From NCBI GenBank assembly GCA_010094045.1, contig ML986643.1:19297-64380 (forward strand): 45,084 nucleotides of DNA. The letters are read 5' to 3'. This document shows, one piece after another, positions 23,026-34,558 of this stretch. Under the pieces are notes generated by a model. It was not told the DNA's origin. It ran no database searches and saw only the letters and a list, made by a program, of their open reading frames with translations. The position numbers and the translations under genes were made by a program. Source of the DNA: Lojkania enalia (taxonomy: Eukaryota > Ascomycota > Dothideomycetes > Pleosporales). The first letter of the stretch is position 1; the number at the start of each line of letters is the position of its first letter.

Positions 23026-24099
23026 TCGTACTTATCACTTTTAATACCTTTAATATAGGGTAAGTTCGAATTAAGAAGAAGATTATTATCGAATTAATTA
23101 TATACTAATAGAGGTTTTTTATATTTAGGGTAGTAATTAATATATATTTATAATAAATAGATATAATAAAAAATATAATAAACTTACTTCTACTCTAGCT
23201 TTAAAACTATAGCTAACTCTTTCTTAAATAGTCCCTTAATAAACTCTTACTATTTATTTTAAGTATTTTTACTTTTAAAGCTATTATTTTATAGTTTAAG
23301 AAGGCTATCTTAGTATATTTTATATATAACCTTCTATATAGCCCCTCTAGAGCTATATACCTATAATAGACTTTAAACTAATTCTTATATAGTAGATATA
23401 TTTTTTTCTTAACTAGTAGCTTTTAATAGAACTACTTAGTAATATCTAAAGCTAATCTTTTAGTTAATATACTCTTATTTTAAGTAGATAACCTTTAGTT
23501 TTACTTTTAACTAATTATCTATTTACTTATAAATATATATATATATATAATAAATAACTATAATAATTTACTAGACTTATAATTATTAAAGCGCTTTTCT
23601 ACTATAACTTTAATAACTTTATCTAATATCTTTTTTTTTTCTTCTTCCCCTAGCGCTATATATTTAGCACTTTTCTATAGCTACCTCTTCTTAGTACTCT
23701 TAGTAGAGTAATTAGTAGTATAAGTACTCTTAATAGCCTTTTTCTTAGTAGTAAGTAATATAGCCTTATCTTTCTATTAGATAGCGCGTTTAATATTACT
23801 AAATATACCTTTAAAGGGTATTATAAGGTTAGTTAAATAGCCTTTTTAAGAACTAGTTTAACTGTATAGTAAAAGAATATATTTAATTTTATAATCTTTT
23901 AACTACTAGCTCTATATTTATTAGTAAATTATAATAAAAGACTAGTATAATTACTTATCTATATTAACTTTACCTACTTATCTTAATTAGAGCTAATTAG
24001 TAGCTCTAGTAACTTTAATAGTAATAAGCTATCTAGACTATTAAGAAAATTATTATTAATAGATTCTACTTTAATAATTAATATTTTATAGGAACTGTA

Positions 24100-25618
24100 A
24101 TAATATAATAGTATAGATAAAATAATAGGTCTAATATTATAGTATCCTCGCGTTCCCTCTAATACCTGTATATAGCGCGCTCGCTTTAGTATACGTACCT
24201 TCTTCTTCTCCTTTATCTTTCTACTTACCTTATATTTAGCTTACTCCTTAGCTATCCTCTTATACGACATCTGAGATCTGTATGTAGTATACTATACTAA
24301 GTGTTAGATAAGCCTTATCGTCCCTACTTATAGCCTCTTATAATATTAGGATAGCTCGCCCAGTTATATAGTAATAGCAGCTAGACAGCTGCTGCGGATC
24401 TCTAGATAGAGATCTTTATTATCTCCGTTCGGATTTTTTCTTCCTTTCTAGCGATATCTAGCTAGATTACCAGCCTGACAGCTATCCTACTGCTCGTACA
24501 GTAGTAGCAGTAGGAGCTCTAGAACTAGCTATCGTCCTCCCTCAACGCGCTATTATCCTCTCTCCACCGTAGTCTTCGCTCCTTATTCCGCCAGCTTCTC
24601 TCTACGCCAGTTCCCCGTTCTATTATACTAGACGCTAGTTCCCCGTTCCGTCAGCAATACGACAACTATATTAAGCTTATTTAGTATATTACTTATTATA
24701 CTAGACGCTAGTTCCCGTTCCGCTAGCTCCTTAAAAAGTTAAACGACTTCCCGTTCCGTTATACTAGACGCTAGTTCCCCGTTCTATTAGTAATATAATA
24801 ACTATATTAAGCTTGTTTAGTATATTACTTATTATACTAGACGCTAGTTCCTATTCTGCCAGCTCCTTAAAAAGTTAAACAACTCCCCATTCCGTTATAC
24901 TAGACGCTAGTTCCTATTCTACCAGCTCCTTAAAGAGTTAAACAACTCCCCGTTCTATTATACTAGACGCTAGTTCCCTATTCTATTAGTAATATAACAA
25001 CTATATTAAGCTTATTTAGTATATTACTTATTATACTAAACGCTAGCTAGCTAGAAATAGTTCTACCCTATATAAAATAAACAACTAGTTACACCGGGTC
25101 CCTATATTACAGCTACAATTGTTAATTGCAGCTACTTTCTAAAGAGGAGGGTACTATTATAGTATTCTTGCGTTCTCTCTAATACTTATATATAGCGCGC
25201 TCGCTTTAGCACACATATCTTCTTCTTCTTCTTTATCTTCCTACTTACCTCGCGTTTAGCTTGCTCCTTAGCTATCCTCTTATACAACACCTGAGATCTA
25301 TATATAGTATATTATACTAAGCGTTAGATAAGCCTTATCGTTCCTACTTATAGTCTCTTATAACATCTAAATATAGTACGAATCTACTTAGAAGTATATA
25401 GGAGTATATAGGAGATTAGAGACCTAAGAATTCTATTAATACTTATAGGCCTTATATAAAAGAATATAGAAAAACTACTAAGCTACTTATAAGAGAGTAT
25501 ATAATTATATATAGATAGGAAAAGGAGTAAAACTAGGGGTAAGATAAGATAAGTAAAAAGCTTTAAGATAAGATTATATATAAAGCTTTTTATAGAATAA
25601 TTTCTTTATATTATTATA
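24100..25618 (-). mobile_element. G1-type LTR (3' LTR of element G2) carrying TRIM2
   Basis: Bases 24100-24134 and 25371-25618 together make a 283-bp LTR collinear with 6121-6404. It is broken by TRIM2 at its TCTAA. On the minus strand the sequence immediately before it (25619-25637) reads TTAAAAGAAGAGGGGGTAA, a polypurine tract. This marks it as the 3' LTR of a minus-strand element whose interior extends to the right. Confidence 0.7.
24135..25365 (+). mobile_element. TRIM2: second miniature LTR element (1,231 bp)
   Basis: It has the same layout as TRIM1: terminal repeats of about 211 bp, an interior beginning TTAGGATAGCTCGCC, the alternating minisatellite in fewer units, and AAAGAGGAGGGTAC before the right LTR. 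The 5-bp target duplication is TCTAA (24130-24134 and 25366-25370), and the intact G1 LTR (about 6150) shows TCTAA once. It carries more C-to-T changes than TRIM1, so it is probably older or was mutated more often. Confidence 0.85.
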
Positions 25619-27280
25619 TTACCCCCTCTTCTTTTAAGCTAATAGTCCCTATCTATACTAGTTTAGAAGGGAATTAAAGCTATTATAAATAGGTTTTAGT
25701 ATAAAGAAATTTCTTTAAGGAGATATTTACTAGTAGACTAGTAGATAAGTATAGATTAAATTAAGGTTAGGGTCTTATATAAGTAGGATAGGATTAAAGT
25801 TAGAGTTTTACTAATCAGCCTAGAGTATAGATAGAATTAGGGTAGCTGTTTAGTAATAAAATATAGGTTAAAATAGAGTTATATAAACTAGGTTTCTTTA
25901 AAGTCTAACTAATTAGTATACTTTAGAAAGTAGCTTAGTAAGAATATATATAGTATAATATTCTAGGACTTTATTATAGCTATTTATTATAGATTAGACT
26001 AATTTTACTTTATTAGATTTTAGAGTAGTATACTATAGTATATTATAGACTATAGTAGTATACTCCTTAACTATTAATTTTATATAGTTTAATCTAATAT
26101 AATAATATATTTATAATAGTAATTTATTATATAAATTATAGAGGTTTATAAATTTCTTAATAAATATACTTTCGCGGTAGCTTCTTATTAGTAGTAGTAC
26201 TAGAATTAATATTTTCCTAGTTAATCTCCTAGTTAATCTCTAGTTCTTTATTATATACCTAGACTAGAAGTTTAAAGAGATCTATAACCTTATTAGCGCT
26301 ATAAAAAGGGCTTAGCTTACTAGTATCTTAAGCCTTTATAGCCCAGCATACTTCTTTAGTATAATAGTCTTCTCCGCTTATTATATATTTCAGAAATATA
26401 ATATCCTAGATTCTCTATATAGTAAGGTAATATCTCTTATCTCCAATTATATCTCTAGTAGTATTAAAAACCTACTTAATACTAACTTCTATAATCTATA
26501 TTAGGAGAATATCTTTTATAACCTAAGTAAGCTGCAGATACTAATATTTATTTACTCTCTACTAGCCTAATATATTAAAGTTATAACCTTAAATAGAAGG
26601 TATATTTAGATAGCTTTCTCCTTCTTAATAAGTTAATCTTTTCTCTTCTTCCTCTAACTCTCCCTCTCCCTTTCTCTCTCCCTCTCCTATATTACTTAGA
26701 TCCTAGTCTAGAAAACTTAAGGAGTTACTTAAAGATAAATATTATAGAGATAGTTTATAAAACTATTTATTACTTTATACCTATTAAGGTTAGAATATTA
26801 TAGATAAAGTATAGCCTAGTATATTCTTATTATAGTAATTAAGATATTTAAAGAATTGTTAGTAATAGGTTTTTCTATGCTAAAAGTTTTAAGTCTTATT
26901 CTATAGTTATAGTTAGAAGCTAATATAATAAATAGCTGTAATAAAAGTACCTTATATACTATAAGCTTCTAAAATAGATTTAAAATCGTTATATAGTTAA
27001 ATAAGTAACTATATTTTACATCTATTTTTAAATAGTATTTACTTAATTTAAATCAGCCCTTCTCTACTACAGCTCTTACTACTATTAGCTAATCTAAGTT
27101 ACTCTCTATATCTTTAGCTAGATTCTTATTTATATTATCTAGGAAATTAAAGAGCCTATTATATATTTACTAAATATACTAAATCTAAAGCCTTATATTC
27201 TTATTAAACGCTTTAGTTACCCTTTTAAAATTGCCGAGTAGGTTTATAATTAGTATTAAATAGTACTATTTAGTAATATA
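25619..27280 (-). mobile_element. G2 interior fragment of an LTR element, degenerate
   Basis: Sequence adjoining the polypurine tract of the 3' LTR. From about 25733 to 26760 it is collinear with 44085-45084 at the right window edge. A pyrimidine-rich run at 26635-26700 would read on the minus strand as an Arg/Glu-rich coding stretch. No reverse transcriptase or integrase block is readable here. It is cut on the right by E4. Classification beyond LTR element is not supported. Confidence 0.5.
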
Positions 27281-29153
27281 ATAATATAGCGAGTAGCATG
27301 ACGTAGCGAGCAGCGTACTCTATTACCAAAACTTAGTATACTACCCTACTATTATAATATAATTATTATAATAGCCTTAAATTACCTTAAAAGAGGCCTA
27401 AATATAGCTTGTAAAATCCGCTATTAATTAAAATCAAATTTAAAGCGTATAATATACTATAGTAATATTTAACGTATTAGAGATAATATTATAATACTAA
27501 TATACCGGAATTAAAGTAAGACGCGATTATACAGCTAATTTAAAACTATTAACTAATCTAGAGGAGAGAGTACTTACTAATCGTATTCTTAACCTAGATC
27601 TCTAAAGATAGCTTCTAAACTACTATTATATTATAGATATAGCTAATTTAATCCTGCGTAGACGTGGTAGATATAATATTAGTTAAAACTAGTTTAGAAA
27701 CTTTATATAATACTATCCCGAGCTTAAAGTACGCTTAAATTATCCGTACAACTATTAGAAAGCCTAGTAAGAGGAACCGAAGGTAATAACTAAGTTCTTC
27801 GAGCTTGTAGTAAAAATTAAAACTTAATATAGGATTAATAATAATAATATATATAATTTTAATAAAATAGGCTTTATAATAGGCTAAATTAGACGTATTC
27901 TAGTTATTATAGGTATAGATAAGCGAAGAGGTATAAAGATATTTAAACTAGGCAATTAAGAGTAGGTTATAACTATCTAATATATTAGCGCTCTTAGATA
28001 TATACTACTACCTTATATTATCTTTAAAGCGATCTAGCACCTTACTAAATAGTATAAAGAGAAGGATTTACCTAAAAGATAGCTAATTAGCGTTAGTATT
28101 AACGGATAGATTACTAATACTATTACTCTCGACTGGATTAAGCATTTTAAAAAGTATATACTACCTCGTATAAAGAGCGTCTATTAGATACTAATTATAG
28201 ACGGCTATAGTAGCTATAATACGCCTAAATTTAATAATTATTATAAACTATATAAGATTATTACTATCTATATACCTGCGTACTTATCTTATTTAATTTA
28301 GCCGCTTAATGTAGGCTGTTTTAGGCCCTTAAAGAAGGCCTACAGCTAGCAGGTCGAAGAGCTAATATATAATCGTATCTACTACATTTTAAAGCTAAAG
28401 TTTATTCCTATATTCCGCGAGGCTTATTAGATAGTTATAATATCGGATAATACTAAAGGAGGCTTTAGAGGGACTAGATTAATCCTTTTTAGACTAGATC
28501 GGGTTATTTCGAAGCTTAATATTTAATTGGAGATACCACCACCTTAGACTACTATTACGTCTACTATTACAATGCTCTGGATCGCGAAAACGCCTATAAA
28601 GTAGGATAAATTTATATTATAAATAATACTTATAACTAATCAAATTATAAATTATTAAAATTTAAGTCCGATACCTATTATAGAGGCTGTATATTAGATC
28701 TAGAAGGGTGTACTTATTCTTATAACTAAGCTGGCGATGCTTTAAACTAAGAATAAGATACTATAAGAGGTAAATAAGGTAATAAGCAAGCGAAAATAGC
28801 GTATAAAATAGCAGATTTAGAGATAAGGTATCTTAATAAGATCTAAGATAGGAGATCTAATTAAATAGATTAATTTAACTATCTAAATTAGGTAAGAGAT
28901 TACTATATTATAGTCGTATTATAGAACTAAGAATCGACTATAATAATACTATAGATATTATAGGTAGCTAGGATATTAAATTAAGATATATCTAATACGA
29001 TTATCTAAGTCGGATAGTAATAGTAATTATATTACTATATTATCTAATTAATTAATCTAGGTGTTATTAGATAAACTATCTCTAAATTACCTATAAGTAA
29101 AATTTAGGTAGTAGAGTATACTACTTACTATATTATACTACTTACTATATTAT
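27281..29153 (+). mobile_element. E4: near-complete pogo/Fot1-like DNA transposon (1,873 bp)
   Basis: Terminal inverted repeats of 47 bp (27281-27327 and 29107-29153) pair well once C/T changes are allowed. Each contains two AGCGAGYAGC cores. The + strand carries a dead DDE transposase. IYNFNKIGFIIG lies at about 27857-27895; this is the first Asp block, normally YNFDExGF, with Asp changed to Asn. LIIDGYSSYNTPKF lies at about 28190-28235, with its catalytic Asp intact. Then come YIPAYLSYLI, stop, and PLNVGCFRPLKKAY at about 28300-28350, where the third acidic residue is Asn instead of Asp. Spacing fits fungal pogo transposases of about 500-550 residues. Stops occur throughout. Confidence 0.85.
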
Positions 29154-29809
29154 TATATTAGTAGATAGTTAAAGTTACTAGAGATTATAGAAATCTACCT
29201 TAGTATTTTTATTATTACTAGATCTCTAAATAGGGATCTTTAAGTTAATTTTATATTAAAGCTAGTTGTTAATATATTATTTAAAGCCTACTACTTAGTT
29301 ATATATATTAAATATCGAATTCTATTAAGTTAAGACATCTTTTATTATAAACAGCTAGTACTTAGATAGTAGAGAGCCCTATAAAGTAATAAAATATTTA
29401 TAATGCTATAGTAATTAATTAATTACTTTATAAATAGCTTGAATTTAACTAAGAATTAGTATATAATAACTATAATAACTAACTATAATAAAAAGCTATA
29501 CTTTATAAAGAGAATTTAGAATAGAAACTTATATCTAGATTTTATTTATATCGCGTTACTATAAAATTCCTCTATTTTCTATCTTTTTAAGAGGTACGAG
29601 CTTAAGATAGTAAATAATTTCCTAAACAATAAGATTAATAATATAAGTAAAGTATAGAATTGTATTCTTTTTATAATCTTATTTAATACTATCTTTATAT
29701 AGTTTCTCTTATATTATATATATAAGTATACTATTATTAGTAGTATTATTATAGGTAGCTACTAATAATCATTGTTATATATTTATATTTAATAGAATAT
29801 ATAATAATA
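29154..29809. other. AT-rich spacer between E4 and E3
   Basis: About 0.65 kb of TpA-rich sequence with no readable protein block, no terminal repeat and no match to other parts of this window that I could find. Confidence 0.5.
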
Positions 29810-29811
29810 TA

Positions 29812-31655
29812 CCTTATAAGCGAGCGGCCTATATAAGCGAGCGGTCCACTCTATCAACTTTTTCAACCTTTATATATATATAGCTCAACAACCAAGTAAT
29901 ATAATAGCAATTTACAACTTACGCGATTATTCTATAGAGACCTCTACATCCTTCTAGCATATATGAGAATTATGCCTAATCTTGCCGCAGCGGCTACAGC
30001 GTGCTTTATACTGTCCGCTCGTACCTAATCGCACCCTAAATTGGCGTATTATAGCCCGAGTTTCCTCCTCATCATCCTTTTTAGCAATAATCATCTCTTC
30101 TTATACTTTTATTAGGGTCCCTTGCGCTTGAATCTGCCTTTTTTTCCGCTGTTTCCGTTTTATTACTACTTCATTCACTTCTTAAAGGCTGACGATTTCA
30201 TCGCGCATTAACCCGATCTAATATATCGCTTTTATAGAGCCTTTTTTAAGCTGATTTAGCTTCTTAATAATAGAAGCTAGCGAAGAACTTATATCCCTTT
30301 AAATCCGATTATAAATTAATATTAATTAAGCTTCTAGCTCGCGCGTGTTACTTAGTATTTTTACTTTCTATAGGGTATTATCTTATACTAGTAGTGTTAG
30401 CGTATAAAGCTTTATATTAAGCTTTAAAAGTACTGCTTCTAGATTAAACGGGACTAAACTAGCTCCTTAAAAGCTTATATAGATATTATCCTTTATAATG
30501 AATATATTAAAAGTAGTTTTAAAGGCTAAAAAGAACTTAAGTTTTATAATATAGTTAATATAATTATATACTAAGACTGAGATCTGATTTCTATATATGT
30601 ACTTTAATAGTAAGAAGCAGCCTATATCTAGTAGCTATAATAGGTGTAATAAATAAGCTGGTATATAGAGTAGAATAATGCCCTATTTCTTGTAGAGTTT
30701 CTAGAAATTAAGTAAGTTATAGCTGTTATAGCTATTAAAGATTAGTAGTCGACGCGCGCCTATTATATAATCCTTTATATACCTATAAAAGTGCTTTAAC
30801 TATTTAATACTAAGTTTATTTATTATCTAGCTGTTCTTACTAACTATAATAGCCTAGTTCTTAGATATATTATCACCTTCGTACTAGGTAGAGAGATAGT
30901 AGTAGCTAGCGATAATAATAAAGGGTAGGAGTATCTAGCTAGTAGTATTAATCCCCTAAATTACTAAAATCTATTTATAATTACCTAATTAAATTACTTT
31001 TAGTTAATTATATCTCTCTATACCTATAATAACTAGTTGTAACAAGATAACGCCTATTTAAAAGCTAGATTCGTTGAAGTTGTATATATCCTTATCTATA
31101 ATACTATACTTCTCCTTAATATATTATATAAGCTTAAACCAGCCTTTAATTACTTTAAGATTTTTATATAAAGCTTTCTAGTAATTATAAAGCCGATTTA
31201 AGCGTGTTTTAAACTTAGAAGTATATCTAATAAAGTTCCTAGGCTAATATATACTAATCTAGCCTATACTATATTTAGTAAGTAAACTATTAGCTATATC
31301 TTATATAGTAGCTAAAATAGGCGCAAATCCTCGCGAATCTAGGTTAAATATATATTAGATAATAACCTCCTTTTTAGGTTTTGTTAGTCTCTTCGAGTTA
31401 GGCTTATAATTGTACTATAAGCGGATTCCGGCGCGTTATTAGTATACGGTTATTTAAATTACGTTAAATATTAAAGTAGCGCGTCTTTTACTATTTATTT
31501 AACCTCTTTTAGTAGTTAAAAGAGCTAAGTTTACTTAATTCTCGTTTTAGGCTATATTCTTATTATTTCGTTGTTATATTATTATTAAAAGCTCAAATGT
31601 CGCGTTTTAGTAATAGAGTAGACCGCTCGCTTATATAAGCCGCTCGCTTGTAAGG
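29812..31655 (-). mobile_element. E3: complete pogo-like DNA transposon (1,844 bp)
   Basis: Ends are CCTTATAAGCGAGCGG on the left and CCGCTCGCTTGTAAGG on the right, flanked by TA (29810-29811 and 31656-31657). Each terminal repeat contains two AAGCGAGCGG cores 10 bp apart. The interior resembles E2 in reverse orientation (for example the shared text TATAATATAGTTAATATAA and CTATATCTAGTAGCTATA). This places its decayed transposase on the minus strand. A second partial copy is E3a at 14995. Confidence 0.8.
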
Positions 31656-31703
31656 TACGTTACTTCTATTACTATAAAAGTACTAGTATAGCTTCTTTAA
31701 ATA

Positions 31704-33576
31704 ATATATAGTATAAGCGAGCTAATTACTTAAGCGAGCTAATTATAATACTAAAACTCTACTAAAATCGCGATAATTATACTTTATAGTATTATACTAT
31801 AACTAATAACTATAGAATTAATTTAGAAAGAAGCTAGAATATAGCTTATACTCTAAGCTCTTTAATAAAATATAATACTAACTATATATTATATTATATT
31901 AATCTATAATATCTCCTAAAGTATACTTAGTATATAAAAGCGAGGAATAGCTCTATAATATAATTACCAGCCTAATTTAATAAAGCTTAGTAAAACTAAG
32001 AAGTAGATAATTATTTAGTATATACTAGATCTAGATATAAGAGAATTTCTACCGCAGCTTACTACTATTTAAGATATAGCTAATTTACTACTAGCTGTAT
32101 ACTCTACTAGCTAGGTTAGAAAGAACTAGGTAGAGAACTTTATTAAACGTACGCCTAAGCTTAAGGTTAAATTTAATTAAAAGTACGACTATTTAAGAAC
32201 TAAATATAAGAATCCTAAAATTATAGGAGGCTGGTTCTACCTTATATAGAATATAAAGGCTAAGTACAGTATTATTAATAAAGATATATACAACTTTAAT
32301 AAATTAAGCTTTATAATAGGTGTAATATTAATAGAAGTAGTAGTTACTAGCTCTAAGAGATAGAATTAACTAAAGTAACTCCAGCTAGGTAATTATAAGT
32401 AGACTATAGTTATCTAGGGTATTAACGCGATAGGATAGATAATACTACCTTTTATTATCTTTATAAGTATCTACCACCTCTCTATATAGTATAAAGAAGA
32501 TAATATTCTACTAACCTGGGCTATATAGGTTACTAATAACAGCTAGACGATAAATAATATTAGTATTAAGTAGTTAAAGCACTTTAATATGTATATAAAG
32601 GATCGTACTATTAGTATATATTAATTACTAATTCTTAATAGTTATAAGAGCTACAACTTACTTAAATTTAGGTAGCTTTACGAGGAAAAGAATATTATTA
32701 CTCTCTATATACCTCTATATTTATTATACCTACTATAGCTACTAGATATAGGTTATTTCTCACCTTTAAAGACTGCGTATAGGCGCTAAGTCGAGCAGCT
32801 AATACGCGGTTATATTAACTATATTATAAAAATCAAATTCTTATCCTACTTTAAAGTAGCTTTTAACGTAGCAATTATAAAGAGTAATATCTTAAGTAGC
32901 TTTCGAGGCGCTAGCCTAGTTCTATTTAATCTAGATGTAGTACTATTAAAGCTTGAAGTTTAACTGTATACGCTAATACCTTCTATAGTTAAAAATACCT
33001 CTTAAGAGTTAAAAATACTAAGTAATCCTATTAAATTTAGGTCTTAATCTATATACGTTTAATTAAGAGTTTAAAAGTATCTAGATAGCTTATCTACTTT
33101 AATAATAGAAGCGTTTAAATAGTTTATAAAGGGTGCTGCGTATATAATATATAAAAATATACTATTATACGCTTAGGGTTGCTAAGTTTTAAATAGCTAA
33201 TAAGACTACTATACAACGTTAATTATATAAAAGAAAGTATGTATAGAAGAAAGGTAACCTAACAATTAAAGAAGGCGCTTAATTAACTACTCTAAAAGAG
33301 TTTAGCGCTTATACTAATAGAAAGAAGGGTAGAAAGAAGGCGCGTGTTAATAGAGGCTAGCTAACTTAAAGGTACTATAAGCAGTATAGTAAGGTTGGGT
33401 ATAACTCGCGGACGTATAAAAATAATGCTATAGATATAGAAGAATAGGCTACTATACTATATAGTATAATAGAATATAAGAAAGTATAATATTTTACGAA
33501 AAGTAGTCACGATTTTAGTATAATCTTAGTATTATAATTAGCTCGCTTAGATAATTAGCTCGCTTATACTATACGT
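31704..33576 (+). mobile_element. E2: complete pogo-like DNA transposon (1,873 bp)
   Basis: Ends derive from ACGTATAGTATAAGCGAGC with TA on both sides (31702-31703 and 33577-33578). The inner terminal region holds a second TAAGCGAGCT core. The + strand transposase relic shows KDIYNFNKLSFIIGV near 32285 (the first catalytic Asp block, Asp to Asn). Near 32620-32790 come LILNSYKSYN, EEKNIITLYIP and LLDIGYFSPLKTAY. The third acidic residue is kept (LLDIG) and the second has become Asn. Stops are frequent. It is the reference copy for E2a at 15373-19191. Confidence 0.85.
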
Positions 33577-33977
33577 TAGAGATAAAATTAAGTAATCTCT
33601 TATAGAACTTCTAGTCCTAATTAATATAATACCCTTTTACTATAAGAAAACTAAAGTAGTTCTTTATAGACTAGGTATTAAACGCGATTAATATTTTTAT
33701 ACTTTAGCTAAGGTTATATAAAAAAGAGGATTAAACTACTATAACCTTATACTTAAATAGCCCTATAAAACTAAATCGGCTAATTAATATAATATTTAGT
33801 CGGAGGAATTAAACAAATTGTTAAAAGGATAGATAATCTACTATTTAGAAAGACTAGTTATTATTAATAATAATACAGACTAGTTTATACTTAAAAGTAC
33901 TAGTAGAATATAGTAGTATAATTAAATATTTATTATTAGAAGGCCTAGTTATAGGTATATAAAACCTATTATACTTA
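33577..33977. other. AT-rich spacer between E2 and family B copy 2
   Basis: No readable domain, no terminal repeat and no internal match found. Composition is the same as the surrounding transposons. Confidence 0.5.
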
Positions 33978-34509
33978 GAAGCTAGAGTTCTTAGATAGGC
34001 TTAAAATTTAAGGTAATTTATTAAATACTTTATACTATTATATACTTTATACTATTATAATTCTTATTTAAATATATAAGTTAAAGGCTATAGTAATAAT
34101 AGAATATAAATAGGTAACTATCTAGAAATTATATAGCTTCCCTAAATTGTCTTTAGATCTTACTATAATAAGTAGTTAAATTCTACCTTAGTTTATTAAG
34201 TATATTTAAAGGGTCCTAAGCTTATAGTATTAATTCTTACTATACTATCTATATATTAATAAGCTCTATTACCCCCTATCTATCTTCTTTATCCCCTTTC
34301 CGCGGATATATAATTAGCTAATAAGTTTCTTAGAAACTTTAATAGGAAATTAATAGAGTGTTAATTATAAGATACTAGATTTATATTAGTATTAATATAA
34401 CTATAATAAAACGCTATAATAAAGAATAGTAGGAATATTATAATATTACGGGTATATAAGGAGTTAGGGTTAATAATCGAGAGTATCTAGCTATAAATTA
34501 TATTTGTAG

Positions 34510-34558
<49 letters not shown>

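Larger units (their letters stand above)
20573..24100. repeat. Family B repeat, copy 1 (about 2.2 kb net), split by TRIM1
   Basis: The pieces 20573-21675 and 23031-24100 match copy 2 (33978-34609 plus 40120-41762) in the same order and orientation. Shared landmarks include a TAC microsatellite (about 21086-21120), a block of short TATAGTA-rich repeats at 21180-21400 and poly-T followed by CTTCTTCCCC near 23635. No transposase or polymerase motif is readable, so the class of element is unknown. Copy 2 shows the uninterrupted TRIM1 target. Confidence 0.7.
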
